Below the pieces are notes generated by a model. That model ran no database searches and was not told the DNA's origin. It saw only the letters and a list, made by a program, of their open reading frames with translations. From the NCBI GenBank assembly GCA_036389255.1, contig DASVQI010000029.1:62001-126000 (forward strand): a stretch of DNA of 64,000 bases, written 5' to 3'. The translations under genes were made by a program, and so were the position numbers. Positions 7,763-18,246 of this stretch are shown here, piece by piece (position 1 is the stretch's first letter; each line of letters begins with the position of its first letter). Source of the DNA: JACVRN01 sp036389255. Lineage in GTDB: Bacteria; Acidobacteriota; Blastocatellia; Pyrinomonadales; Pyrinomonadaceae.

Positions 7763-8881
7763 TCAATCCACTACAAGCCGGGCTATGCGCTCGCGGTGAA
7801 AGGCGGCGTCGCCAAAGAGCGTCTCGCTGGATTTGCTGCGCTTGTAATAGAGTTGCAGGTCGTGCTCCCACGTAAAGCCCAGGCCGCCGTGCACCTGCAC
7901 GCCGCGATTCCCTACCTCCCTGTAAGCGTCTGAGCAGTAAGCCTTGGCAACAGAGACGGCGAGGCTCGCCGCAGGGTCGTTCTCCGTCAGGTTCCACGCG
8001 GCATAATAAGCGGCCGAGCGTGCGCTTTCAGTCATCAGAAGCATGTCCGCGCACTGGTGCTGCACGGCTTGGAAAGAGCCTATCGCGCGCCCGAACTGCT
8101 GTCTGGTCTTAGCATACTCGACGCTGGTATCCAACACCCACTGCATCCCTCCGACCATCTCCGCGCAGAGGATTGCGGTCGCCACCTCCAGGGCTCTGCC
8201 GAGCGCGCCATTCGCGTCGCCGTCCGCACCGAGCGCATCTGCTTCCGGCACGCGGACGCCCGCGAAAGTCACCTCATAAACTTTACGCGTCTCGTCCATA
8301 GAAGGCATAGGCTTGACGGCAAGACCGTCGGCACCGCGCTCGACAGGCAGAAGCGCGAGGCCGTCCCCGTCACGGGCCACGCAGATTAAAAGGTCTGAGA
8401 CGGATGCGTCCGCTACGAAAAGCTTCCTGCCGGTCAAAGAGAAGCCGCCGCCCGCGCGCTCGGCCTGAAATTTGACAGCGCCCGTATCCCACGAAGCGCC
8501 GTCTTCAAGCAGCGCGACTGTCGCCCTTAGCTCTCCGGCCGCCAGAGGCTCCAGATACTTTGCGCGCTGTCCGGCATCGCCCGCGCGCTCTATGAGAGCG
8601 GCCGCCATCAGCGTGGAAAGAAGAGGGCCGGGCAAACATGCGCGCCCCATCTCTTCCGCGACCGCAGCCATCTCAACCAGCCCGAGGCCCAAGCCCCCGT
8701 GCTCTTCCGGCACGAGCAACCCAGTCCAGCCCTGCTCTGCAATCGCCTGCCACAATTCATCATCGTGCGCCGTCTCGCTCTCTGCGAGCGCACGCACGCG
8801 CTCAGGCTTACACTCGCGCGCCAGAAACTCACGCGCAGACTCCTTCAAAAGCTTCTGCGGTTTGTTGAGATCGAAGTCCAT
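7763..8881 (-). CDS. Acyl-CoA dehydrogenase, small partner subunit of a heteromeric pair
   Basis: Acyl-CoA dehydrogenase fold of 372 residues: EEHGGLGLGLVEMAAVAEEMG, a short middle domain, RQQFGRAIGSFQAVQHQCADM and VQVHGGLGFTWEHDLQLYYKR. The C-terminal catalytic segment is LFGDAAFHRERIA, with no EGT/EAGT motif, so the usual catalytic glutamate is absent. In the FadE28/FadE29-type alpha2beta2 dehydrogenases one subunit lacks the base and contributes FAD binding, and the partner is encoded next to it. Here the partner is at 8956-10134. A TGGAG ribosome site precedes the ATG, immediately beside a palindromic repeat. The heteromer is inferred. Confidence 0.88.
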   Translation of the reverse strand: MDFDLNKPQKLLKESAREFLARECKPERVRALAESETAHDDELWQAIAEQGWTGLLVPEEHGGLGLGLVEMAAVAEEMGRACLPGPLLSTLMAAALIERAGDAGQRAKYLEPLAAGELRATVALLEDGASWDTGAVKFQAERAGGGFSLTGRKLFVADASVSDLLICVARDGDGLALLPVERGADGLAVKPMPSMDETRKVYEVTFAGVRVPEADALGADGDANGALGRALEVATAILCAEMVGGMQWVLDTSVEYAKTRQQFGRAIGSFQAVQHQCADMLLMTESARSAAYYAAWNLTENDPAASLAVSVAKAYCSDAYREVGNRGVQVHGGLGFTWEHDLQLYYKRSKSSETLFGDAAFHRERIARLVVD

Positions 8882-8890
8882 AAAACTCCA

Positions 8891-8950
8891 GTGACGAGTG
8901 ATGAGTGACAGGTGACGAGATACTCTCGCTTGTCACTCGTCACTTGTCAT
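8891..8950. repeat. Palindromic intergenic repeat, family D (heptamer GTGACGA arms)
   Basis: Intergenic palindrome between two acyl-CoA dehydrogenase genes. The left arm reads as heptamers GTGACGA, GTGATGA, GTGACAG, GTGACGA; the right arm reads TGTCACT, CGTCACT, TGTCATT, the imperfect reverse complement. The loop is GATACTCTCGCT. It fills almost the whole 74-base gap and ends beside the Shine-Dalgarno of the downstream gene. Confidence 0.85.
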
Positions 8951-8955
8951 TGCTC

Positions 8956-10134
8956 TTAGTAGCTCTTCGGCAGGCCGAGCACTCGTTCGGCTATGATGTT
9001 TCGTTGGATTTCGCTTGTGCCTGCCTCTATGGTGTTGCCGCGCGAGCGCAGGTAGGCGTATTCCCACATCCCGTTGTCGAACTCTTTCAACTGTCCGTAG
9101 TGGCCCAGAATCTCCTGCGCCGTCTGCTGCGTGCGCTGGTTCATCTCGCTCCAGTAGAGCTTCAGCGTGGAGCCTTCCGGCCCCGGAATGCCGGTCTTCG
9201 AGAGCGAGGTCAGCGCTCGATTCGTGTTCAGCCGCAGGATTTCAAGCTCAAGGTAGGCTTGCGCCAGCTTTTGTCTGACGAGCGGGTCTTCACTGGCGGG
9301 GCGGCCATTGCGCTCTACGGTGCGCGAGCGCTCAATCAACGCTTCAAGGTTGCGCTTGAAGATGACCTGAACGCCCGTGCCCAGATTCGCGCGCTCGTTC
9401 ATCAGAGCCGCTATGGCGGTCGTCCAGCCCTTGTTGATTTCGCCCAGAACTTGCGTGACCGGCACGCGCACGTTCGAGAAGAAGAGCTCGTTGAAGCCTG
9501 AATCGCCGGACATCTGCCTGAGCGGGCGCACAGAGACGCCCGGCAGTCGCATGTCCAGAAGCAGGCAGGTGATGCCCTTGTGCTTCGCGGCTCCCGTGTC
9601 CGTTCTCACGAGCAGCAAACACCAGTCGGCAATCTGCGCGAAGCTCGTCCAGATTTTCTGGCCGTTGATGATGAAGTCGTCGCCCTCAAGCACTGCCTTT
9701 GTGCCGAGCGCGGCCAAATCGCTCCCCGCGTTCGGCTCCGAAAATCCCTGGCACCATATCTCTTCGCCGGAGAGAATTTTTGGAAGATAGCGCGCCTTCT
9801 GCTCCTCCGTGCCGAGCGCTATGATGGTAGGGCCAACGAGCGAGAGCCCTATCGTGCCAATCAACTGCGGGGCATTGGCCCGCGCCATCTCTTCCTGAAA
9901 GATGGCCTGCTCCACGAGCGCAGCCCCGCGACCGCCGAAGGCTTTGGGCCATGAGATGCCCGCCCAGCCCCCTTCATAGAGCGTGCGCTGCCAGTCGCGC
10001 AGGTACTTTATGTAATCCTCTCTGTCCTCGCTGCCTATCCCGCCGCCAGTCCATTCGGGCGGAACATTCGCCTTGAGCCACGCGCGAAACTCGTCGCGGA
10101 ACTGCTGCTCGTTCGGATTTAAGTTCAAGTCCAT
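8956..10134 (-). CDS. Acyl-CoA dehydrogenase, catalytic subunit (FadE29-like)
   Basis: Acyl-CoA dehydrogenase of 392 residues. Visible: FQEEMARANAPQ near residue 80, WCQGFSEPNAGSDLAAL in the FAD loop, INGQKIWTSFAQIADWC, and the C-terminal RSRGNTIEAGTSEIQRNIIAERVLGLP, where Glu about 370 occupies the catalytic position. N-terminal WLKANVPPEW and the ending GLPKSY are typical of the catalytic half of alpha2beta2 dehydrogenases acting on bulky or branched acyl-CoAs (sterol side chain, polycyclic or cyclic acids). It precedes the base-less partner subunit by 74 bases. Electrons would pass to the ETF encoded by the same operon. Confidence 0.9.
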   Translation of the reverse strand: MDLNLNPNEQQFRDEFRAWLKANVPPEWTGGGIGSEDREDYIKYLRDWQRTLYEGGWAGISWPKAFGGRGAALVEQAIFQEEMARANAPQLIGTIGLSLVGPTIIALGTEEQKARYLPKILSGEEIWCQGFSEPNAGSDLAALGTKAVLEGDDFIINGQKIWTSFAQIADWCLLLVRTDTGAAKHKGITCLLLDMRLPGVSVRPLRQMSGDSGFNELFFSNVRVPVTQVLGEINKGWTTAIAALMNERANLGTGVQVIFKRNLEALIERSRTVERNGRPASEDPLVRQKLAQAYLELEILRLNTNRALTSLSKTGIPGPEGSTLKLYWSEMNQRTQQTAQEILGHYGQLKEFDNGMWEYAYLRSRGNTIEAGTSEIQRNIIAERVLGLPKSY

Positions 10135-10157
10135 GACGCTCTACCTCAGCCTGTTTT

Positions 10158-12257
<2,100 letters not shown>

Positions 12258-12304
12258 ATTTGCGATGGCTTCATCTCAGGGACGGAGCTTGCTAAAACCG
12301 GACT

Positions 12305-13276
12305 CTATTTCTGAAGCGCGGCCAGCTTTTCGCGCAGGATAGGCACAACCTGTTTGTAATCCGCCACGATGCCGAAGCGGCTGTGCTTGAAGATAGGCGC
12401 ATCCGGGTCTGTGTTGATGGCTGCGATTGTTTTAGCCTCTGAGATTCCGGCCATGTGCTGGCTGGCCCCTGTGATGGCTATGGCCAGATATAAATCGGGC
12501 GTCACCTTCTTGCCCGTCTGTCCAATCTGCCATGTAGGCGGAACCCAACCGGCGTCGCAGGCTGCACGCGAAGCCGCCATCTGCGCGCCCAGCAAGTCCG
12601 CCAGAGGCTTCAATTCCGACTCGAACGGCTCCGGCCCGCCTATGCCGCGCCCGCCTGAGACAATCACGCGCGCCTCTTCTAGCCTTGCTTCGCCGCCCGC
12701 CTCCCGCTTGCGCTCAACGATACGGGTGCGCGCGTCAGCTTGAACATCCAGCGTTACGCTCGTGACGGCGCAAGCTTCCTGACGCGGCGCGGCTGGCGCG
12801 AACGACCGGGCGCGCAGCCACACTACGGCGGGCCTTCGCTTCAATTCTATGACGGCCTGCGCCTTGCCGCCGTAAACCTGCCGGCTCACCAGAAGCGCTT
12901 CGCCTTCGATTCTAACCTCCACGCCGTCGCCTACTGAGCTGCCGCCCAGCCGGTATGCCAAGCGCGGCGCAAGCTCCTGACTGTAGGTGTCGTTGGCAAA
13001 GAGCACTGCGCGCGGCAGTCGCTCGCTGCACAACTGAAAGAGCGCGCTCAGGCAGGTTTCAGTCTGGTACTCAGCCAGCTCAGGCTGATTCGCCACGGTC
13101 ACGGCATCGGCCACGCGCGCGACTTCCTGAGCGAGCGCCTCGGCCTCAGCGCCTAAGATTATGGCGTGCAGCTCGCCGCCAAGCTCCTGTGCGAGACGAC
13201 GGCCCGCGCCCGCGAGCCCCTGCGCCGCCTTATCAAACCCTGCGGACGAGAATAGAGAGATGATTACGTCGTTCAT
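12305..13276 (-). CDS. etfA: Electron transfer flavoprotein alpha subunit
   Basis: EtfA of 323 residues, normal length. The C-terminal FAD domain is clear: VSGGRGIGGPEPFE (about 208-221), AASRAACDAGWVPPTWQIGQ, and IAITGASQHMAGI with IAAINTDPDAPIF at the end. The N-terminal domain is more divergent, as usual. EtfA carries the FAD and transfers electrons from dehydrogenases to the membrane oxidoreductase, encoded 47 bases downstream. The ATG at 13274-13276 has no clear Shine-Dalgarno, because a palindromic repeat occupies the upstream gap to etfB. Translation may depend on that structure or on re-initiation. Confidence 0.95.
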   Translation of the reverse strand: MNDVIISLFSSAGFDKAAQGLAGAGRRLAQELGGELHAIILGAEAEALAQEVARVADAVTVANQPELAEYQTETCLSALFQLCSERLPRAVLFANDTYSQELAPRLAYRLGGSSVGDGVEVRIEGEALLVSRQVYGGKAQAVIELKRRPAVVWLRARSFAPAAPRQEACAVTSVTLDVQADARTRIVERKREAGGEARLEEARVIVSGGRGIGGPEPFESELKPLADLLGAQMAASRAACDAGWVPPTWQIGQTGKKVTPDLYLAIAITGASQHMAGISEAKTIAAINTDPDAPIFKHSRFGIVADYKQVVPILREKLAALQK

Positions 13277-13287
13277 AAAAAAGTAAT

Positions 13288-13363
13288 CAGTCTTCAGTTT
13301 CCGGTTTCCAGTTAAAACCGGGCAGCGTCTTCTTCCCGGCTGAAAACTGAGAACTGAAAGCTG
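13288..13363. repeat. Palindromic intergenic repeat, family A copy 1 (heptamer CTGAAAA arms), inverted orientation
   Basis: The gap between etfB and etfA is filled by this palindrome. Left heptamers CAGTCTT, CAGTTTC, CGGTTTC, CAGTTAA; loop containing GCAGCGTCTTCTTCCCGGC; right heptamers AAAACTG, AGAACTG, AAAGCTG. The loop is the reverse complement of that in copies at 41993 and 49847, so this copy is inverted relative to them. It ends about 12 bases from the etfA start codon. Confidence 0.85.
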
Positions 13364-13366
13364 TGT

Positions 13367-14173
13367 TTACATTGCGCCTGTGACTTCGATTATGCGGCGT
13401 GCTAAGGCTTCGACTTTTTCGTCCAGAGTGTCGCCGCTCATGAACTCGCAGCGCGTCTCCTTCTGCGGGATAAAAAGCTCCCTGACTTCGTAGTAACTGT
13501 TACCGGCGCGAGCTTCGCTGGCGTCAATGCCTAAATCTTCGAGCGTCCATTTGGTCAGAGGCTGGCGGTAGGACATCATCACGTCCCGCACCTTGGGGAT
13601 GCGCGGGACATTGTGCTCGTCGTTGGTGACGGTGACGACCACGGGAGGCTGCGCTTCCAACAGTTCCCAGCCGGTGTCCGTCTGCCGCTTGAGCCTGAGC
13701 CCGCCGCTCGCTGACTCTATGCTGTCAACGAAGGAGACGCAGGGCAGCGCAAGCTCTTCCGCTATGAGAGCGCCCGTCTGCCCGGTGCCCCAGTCGCCCG
13801 CCTCGCGCCCGGTCATAATCAGGTCGAAGTCGCCAAGCTTACGTATAGCTGCGGCCAGCACGCGCGCAACAGCGAGCGGGTCTGGATTACTGTCTCCCTC
13901 GGCTATTACAAGCGCGGCCCGGTCAGCCTTCATCGCCAGCGCCTTTCGCAGAGAGTCTTCCGCAGAAGGTTGGCCGTAGGAGAGCACCGTTATCTGCGCA
14001 GCGCCCGCTCGCTCGCGTAGCTGCAAGGCCGTTTCGAGCGCGTTCTCGCAGAAGATGTTTGTGACAAGACTGGCAGAGCCCTGCTCCGCCTCGCGCTTCG
14101 TCGCATCAATGCGAAAGTCGCGCGACGGTATCTCAGGGTCTAGAATCTGCTTGAGACAGACGAGTATATTCAT
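13367..14173 (-). CDS. etfB: Electron transfer flavoprotein beta subunit
   Basis: EtfB of 268 residues. I start at ATG 14171-14173 (MNILVCLKQILDPEIP), the canonical EtfB N-terminus; the longer frame upstream overlaps tetR and lacks family similarity. NTDP-type AMP-binding elements are represented by MTGREAGDWGTGQTGALIAEE (about 120-140) and VTNDEHNVPRIPKVRDVM (about 180-200). It binds AMP and, with EtfA, accepts electrons from acyl-CoA dehydrogenases. It lies 23 bases after tetR and 90 bases before etfA. Confidence 0.95.
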   Translation of the reverse strand: MNILVCLKQILDPEIPSRDFRIDATKREAEQGSASLVTNIFCENALETALQLRERAGAAQITVLSYGQPSAEDSLRKALAMKADRAALVIAEGDSNPDPLAVARVLAAAIRKLGDFDLIMTGREAGDWGTGQTGALIAEELALPCVSFVDSIESASGGLRLKRQTDTGWELLEAQPPVVVTVTNDEHNVPRIPKVRDVMMSYRQPLTKWTLEDLGIDASEARAGNSYYEVRELFIPQKETRCEFMSGDTLDEKVEALARRIIEVTGAM

Positions 14174-14196
14174 GATGACGATTTTTGTTCGCGGGC

Positions 14197-14832
14197 TTAC
14201 TTGACCGCCCGCAAGCCTCTCTTTGAGGCAGGTGGGCCGGGGCGCAGCAAACCGCCCAGCGCTATCCTGACTATCTGCGACGCAGCCTGTTCCGCCGTCA
14301 GGCTGCCGCCCTGCCGGAACCACCGCGACAGCCAGTTAATCATCCCCAGAAGGCAGAAGGTCGCGGCCGTCGTGTCCACGTCTTGCAGCCTGCCTTCATT
14401 CTTCAATTCATCCAGCAAGCCGCGCATGTAATCGAAATACTCGCGCTTTCGACGCGTGATTTTTCTACCCTGAGCGGGCGTGAGCGCCGTCACTTCGTCA
14501 ACGAGAATGGTGATGGCCCCCTGCCCTCTGGTCACAAGCTGCGCGTGGCTGGCTATCATGAAGCGCAGCCGCTCCTCCGCATCAAGTATCTCTTTGGCCG
14601 GAGCCGCCACTTCCTCGTCCAGCTCGTCCAGACCGAAATTCATGATGTCGAACAGCAGCTCTTTCTTCCCGCTTATGTAGTGATACAGCCCCGCCTTGGT
14701 CATCCCCAGCGCGTTGGCTATGTCGTTGACGGAGGTGGCGTCATAGCCTTTGCGTAATATAATCTGTGCGGCCGTTCGATAGATTTCGGCCTGCCGGTCG
14801 TTATTAGGGGCCGATTTTTTTTGTGCTTTCAT
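14197..14832 (-). CDS. TetR-family regulator of the acyl-CoA catabolic operon
   Basis: TetR/AcrR repressor of 211 residues. The N-terminal HTH is AEIYRTAAQIILRKGYDATSVNDIANALGMT..GLYHYISGKKELL, with recognition helix MTKAGLYHYI about 44-53. The C-terminal ligand domain resembles the KstR2/FadR-like class that binds acyl-CoA. It is the first gene of a 15-gene minus-strand transcript and has a near-consensus promoter with an operator on the start site, so autoregulation and acyl-CoA induction are expected. It is transcribed away from the acyl-CoA dehydrogenase/P450 pair on the other strand. Confidence 0.92.
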   Translation of the reverse strand: MKAQKKSAPNNDRQAEIYRTAAQIILRKGYDATSVNDIANALGMTKAGLYHYISGKKELLFDIMNFGLDELDEEVAAPAKEILDAEERLRFMIASHAQLVTRGQGAITILVDEVTALTPAQGRKITRRKREYFDYMRGLLDELKNEGRLQDVDTTAATFCLLGMINWLSRWFRQGGSLTAEQAASQIVRIALGGLLRPGPPASKRGLRAVK

Positions 14833-14898
14833 CCCTGATTCTTCGAATTTGACAGTCTTCGTGAATGGCTTGTCGGGCGAGCCGCCATGATGCTATGT

Positions 14899-14914
14899 TA
14901 CCGACCGTCCGGTA
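14899..14914. promoter_or_regulatory. TetR-type operator TACCGACCGTCCGGTA
   Basis: Sixteen-base imperfect palindrome with 12 of 16 positions symmetric. It is very close to the TACCGACCG..CGGTA-type sites bound by TetR regulators of fatty-acid degradation such as PfmR/FadR of Thermus. It lies just downstream of the tetR -10 box (GTTATA read on the plus strand at 14922), about where transcription would start, so a bound repressor would block the operon. It also lies upstream of the divergent dehydrogenase gene. Confidence 0.7.
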
Positions 14915-14921
14915 GGTTGCT

Positions 14922-14951
14922 GTTATACATCCGAAGCACTCTTCGCGTCAA
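14922..14951 (-). promoter_or_regulatory. Sigma-70-type promoter of the tetR-etf-acyl-CoA operon
   Basis: On the minus strand, TTGACG (14946-14951) and TATAAC (14922-14927) are separated by 18 bases, each matching 5 of 6 consensus bases. The predicted start is near 14915, inside the operator. The tetR ATG at 14832 is about 80 bases downstream, leaving a short leader. Confidence 0.65.
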
Positions 14952-14999
14952 CAAATTGAGCTCGTGTGCGAAAGATTAGCCTTGAAAAAGAGCTATTAG

Positions 15000-16772
15000 A
15001 TGATGTCAGCCAAAACAGACGCTATAAATTCGAAGGGCGGCCGGTTCCTCTACGACCAAACGAGCGCTGAGGAAGTCTTCACGCGTGAAGACCTCTCGCC
15101 CGCGCAACAGATGTTCGGCCGCATCGCGGAAGATTTCATGCGAGCGGAAGTCCTGCCGCACGAGGAGAGGATTTACGACAAGGACTGGGGGCTCACGCGC
15201 GAACTGCTTGTGAAGGCAGGCGAGCTTGACCTGCTGCGCGTGGACATACCCGAAGCTTACGGCGGGCTCGGGCTGGACAAGGTAAGCTCGGCGTACGTCA
15301 GCGAGCAGATGGGCGTCATGCCGTCCTTCGCGGCCTCGCTCGGCGCACACACAGCCATAGGCACGTTCCCGCTCGTCTACTTCGGCACTGAAGAGCAGAA
15401 GGCGCGATACTTGCCGCGCCTTGCATCCGGCGAATGGGTGGCGGCTTACGCCCTGACCGAACCGGGCTCCGGCTCGGACGCACTGGCCGCGCGCGCCCGC
15501 GCCACCTTAAGCGAAGACGGCACGCACTACGTCCTGAACGGCCAGAAGATGTGGATAACCAACGGAGGCTTCGCAGACCTCTTCACCATCTTCGCCAAGG
15601 TTGACGGCGAAAAGTTCACAGCCTTTCTGGTCGAGCGCGGGATGGGCGTAGTGAGCGGGCGCGAGGAGCCCAAGCTCGGTCTGGACGGCTCGTCAACGAC
15701 GGCGCTCATTCTTGAGAACGTGCGCGTGCCGGTTGAGAACGTGCTGGGCCGCGTGGGCGAAGGCCACAGGGTAGCCTTCAACATTCTGAATCTGGGCCGG
15801 CTCAAGCTGGGCACGCGCAACATAGGGTCGGCCAAGCACGCGCTGACGCGCGCTGTGCGCTACTCCACGGAGCGGCATCAATTCGGGCGCGCCATCAGCG
15901 AGTTCGGAATGATACGGCAGAAGATTGGAGAGATGGCCGTGCGCTGCTTCGTGGGCGACGCGATGGTCTATCGCACGCTGGGCGACGTGGACAATGCGCT
16001 TGAAGCTATTGCGCCGCAAGAGACGGCGAGCGTGCTGAAGGCCATAGAGAGCTTCGCTGTGGAATGCTCCATCAACAAGGTCTGGACGAGCGAGGCGCAG
16101 GGCTACGTCGTGGACGAGGCGCTACAGGTCTACGGCGGCTACGGCTACTCTAAGGAGTTCCCGGCAGAGCGGGCCTACCGCGACGCGCGCATCACGCGCA
16201 TCTACGAAGGCACTAACGAGATTAATCGCCTCATAATCCCTACGCGTCTTTTGAAGAGCCAGCAGACGGCGCAGCTCTTTACGAACGAGAACGCGACGGC
16301 CGCTCTGGAAGACGCGCCTCCTTCATCAACCGGCGGGGACGCGCCCTTTTATGCCGAGCGGGATTTGCTCTCCGGCATCAGGCGGCTAATCATCTTCGCG
16401 CTCGGTCGCGCCAGAGAGAGATACAATGATGCGCTCGCAGCCGAGCAGGAAGTGCTTGGCCACATAGCGGACATCATCATAGAGTTGTACGCCTTAGAGA
16501 GCGCCGTGCTCAGAACCGAGAAGCTGATTAAGGCAAAGGGCGAAGCCGGTTCCGTAACTCAGATTGACATGACGCGCGTTTACGCGAGCGACGCTGTGGA
16601 TAGAATCTGGCACTCTGCCAAACAGGTCGTAGCGGCGCTGGCTGAGCCCGATGAGACGGCTAGTCTTCTGGAGACAGTGCGACGGTTGACGAGCCACACG
16701 CCCTGCGACACGGTCGCCGCGCGACGACGCATCAGCGATGCAATCCTGCGCGCGGGGCGCTATCATTTATGA
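15000..16772 (+). CDS. Large acyl-CoA dehydrogenase (VLCAD/FadE type)
   Basis: Acyl-CoA dehydrogenase of 590 residues, about 200 longer than the classical form. The core covers residues 1-420: IPEAYGGLGLDKVSSAYVSE, YALTEPGSGSDALAA, LNGQKMWITNGGFADLF, RHQFGRAISEFGMIRQKIG, and the catalytic RITRIYEGTNEINRLI. The extra C-terminal helical domain (about 430-590) is that of very-long-chain enzymes such as VLCAD. It starts with tandem ATG codons at 15000 and 15003 behind a weak GAAAAAGAG site. It is divergent from the TetR operon and shares its control region, so it should be co-regulated; its electrons would use the ETF encoded there. Confidence 0.93.
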   Translation: MMSAKTDAINSKGGRFLYDQTSAEEVFTREDLSPAQQMFGRIAEDFMRAEVLPHEERIYDKDWGLTRELLVKAGELDLLRVDIPEAYGGLGLDKVSSAYVSEQMGVMPSFAASLGAHTAIGTFPLVYFGTEEQKARYLPRLASGEWVAAYALTEPGSGSDALAARARATLSEDGTHYVLNGQKMWITNGGFADLFTIFAKVDGEKFTAFLVERGMGVVSGREEPKLGLDGSSTTALILENVRVPVENVLGRVGEGHRVAFNILNLGRLKLGTRNIGSAKHALTRAVRYSTERHQFGRAISEFGMIRQKIGEMAVRCFVGDAMVYRTLGDVDNALEAIAPQETASVLKAIESFAVECSINKVWTSEAQGYVVDEALQVYGGYGYSKEFPAERAYRDARITRIYEGTNEINRLIIPTRLLKSQQTAQLFTNENATAALEDAPPSSTGGDAPFYAERDLLSGIRRLIIFALGRARERYNDALAAEQEVLGHIADIIIELYALESAVLRTEKLIKAKGEAGSVTQIDMTRVYASDAVDRIWHSAKQVVAALAEPDETASLLETVRRLTSHTPCDTVAARRRISDAILRAGRYHL

Positions 16773-16814
16773 GCGCCGTAGCTCGCTCTACTTAATATCA
16801 CCCGAAAGGTTTTT

Positions 16815-18164
16815 ATGAGGACGCAGACTTCTCCGCCCGGCCCAAAAAGTTTTATACCCGGCCTACAGTTGCTGGCCTTCAGCCGAGGCCCTTTGGAGTT
16901 TCTGACGAACGTGGCGCGTCGCTACGGCGACGTGGCGCGATTTACGAACGGCAGGCAGGACTACGTCATTCTCAATCATCCCGATTACATAAGGGACGTG
17001 CTCGTCACGCACAACTCCGATTTCATGAAGGGTCGCGGGCTTCAGCGTGCCAAGCGCCTGCTTGGCGAAGGTCTTTTGACGAGCGAGCCGCCGCTACACC
17101 GACGCCAGCGCCGTCTGGCCCAGCCTGCCTTTCACAAGCAGCGCATAAACACTTACGCATCCATGATGGTAGATTACACGCTTCGCATGGAGCGCGAGCG
17201 CTGGCAGGACGGGCAACAGCTAGACATTGCTCAGGAGATGATGCACCTGACGCTTGCCATCGTAGGCAAGACGCTCTTTGACACCGAGACGGATACGGAG
17301 GCCGAAGAGGTGCGAGAGGCTTTGACGGCCACAATGGAGTCCTTCACGCGCTTCATGCTGCCGTTTGCGGAGTTGCTCGACCGTCTTCCTTTGCCTGCCA
17401 CGCGCCGCTTCGAGCAGGCACGCGCTCGGCTAGACGCAATCATCTATCGCATGATTAACGAGCGGCGCGTGAGCGGCGAAGACCGTGGCGACCTGCTCTC
17501 CATGCTCATTATGGCGCAGGACGAAGAGGAAGACGGCGGCGGCATGAGCGACGAGCAGTTGCGTGACGAGGCCATGACAATCTTTCTGGCAGGGCACGAG
17601 ACGACGGCGAATGCACTGAGCTGGACATGGTATCTGCTATCGCAGCACGCGGAGGTCGAGGCAAAGCTACACGCGGAAGTAGATGCTGTGCTGGGCGATA
17701 GGCCGCCTGCGGTGGAAGACATGCCCAGCCTTCGTTACACGGAGATGGTGCTGGCCGAATCCATGCGCTTGTATCCGCCAGCGTGGATACTGGGCCGTCG
17801 CGCACTCAAGGACTATCAGGCCGGAGGCTTTCACATACCGGCCGGCTCAATAGTTATCCTTAGCCCGTACGTGATGCACCGGGACGAGCGCTATTTCCCT
17901 GAGCCTGCGCGTTTCGACCCTGAGCGCTGGACGCCCGCAGCCAGAGAAGCACGACCGCAGTTCTCCTACTTTCCATTCGGCGGCGGCCCGCGTCGCTGCA
18001 TAGGCGAAGGCTTTGCATGGATGGAGGGCGTGCTGGTCATAGCCGCGCTGGCCCGTCGCTGGCGAATGAGGCTCGTTCCCGGCCACCCTGTGGAGACGCA
18101 GCCGGTGGTCACGCTCAGGCCCAAACACGGAATGCGAATGACGCTCGAACGGCGAAAGGATTAG
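16815..18164 (+). CDS. Cytochrome P450
   Basis: Soluble cytochrome P450 of 449 residues with no signal peptide or membrane anchor. Helix I is FLAGHETTANALSW (about 256-270), the ExxR motif is ESMRLYPP, and the haem loop is FPFGGGPRRCIGEGFA with the ligand cysteine about 394. It most resembles CYP102-like/CYP4-like fatty-acid hydroxylases in length and helix I, but its subfamily cannot be set by eye. It is 42 bases downstream of the large acyl-CoA dehydrogenase and probably co-transcribed. A hydroxylase beside enzymes predicted to use hydroxyacyl-CoA suggests it may produce hydroxylated fatty acids. No ferredoxin or reductase gene is nearby. Confidence 0.93.
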   Translation: MRTQTSPPGPKSFIPGLQLLAFSRGPLEFLTNVARRYGDVARFTNGRQDYVILNHPDYIRDVLVTHNSDFMKGRGLQRAKRLLGEGLLTSEPPLHRRQRRLAQPAFHKQRINTYASMMVDYTLRMERERWQDGQQLDIAQEMMHLTLAIVGKTLFDTETDTEAEEVREALTATMESFTRFMLPFAELLDRLPLPATRRFEQARARLDAIIYRMINERRVSGEDRGDLLSMLIMAQDEEEDGGGMSDEQLRDEAMTIFLAGHETTANALSWTWYLLSQHAEVEAKLHAEVDAVLGDRPPAVEDMPSLRYTEMVLAESMRLYPPAWILGRRALKDYQAGGFHIPAGSIVILSPYVMHRDERYFPEPARFDPERWTPAAREARPQFSYFPFGGGPRRCIGEGFAWMEGVLVIAALARRWRMRLVPGHPVETQPVVTLRPKHGMRMTLERRKD

Positions 18165-18170
18165 AAGAGA

Positions 18171-18219
18171 GAAACACGAAGCGGCACGAAAGAGCTGCTT
18201 TCTCTTCGCGCCGCCTCGA
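18171..18219. repeat. Palindromic hairpin between converging genes (family E-like)
   Basis: CACGAAGCGGCACGAA is followed by loop AGAGCTGCTTTC and TCTTCGCGCCGCCTCG, the imperfect reverse complement. The loop resembles the GCTTGCTTTTCT core of the family A and C palindromes. It sits between the P450 gene and the convergent 18247-18702 gene and may also act as a terminator. Confidence 0.55.
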
Positions 18220-18246
18220 CTGATTTAATGCTTTCCCCGGACTACC

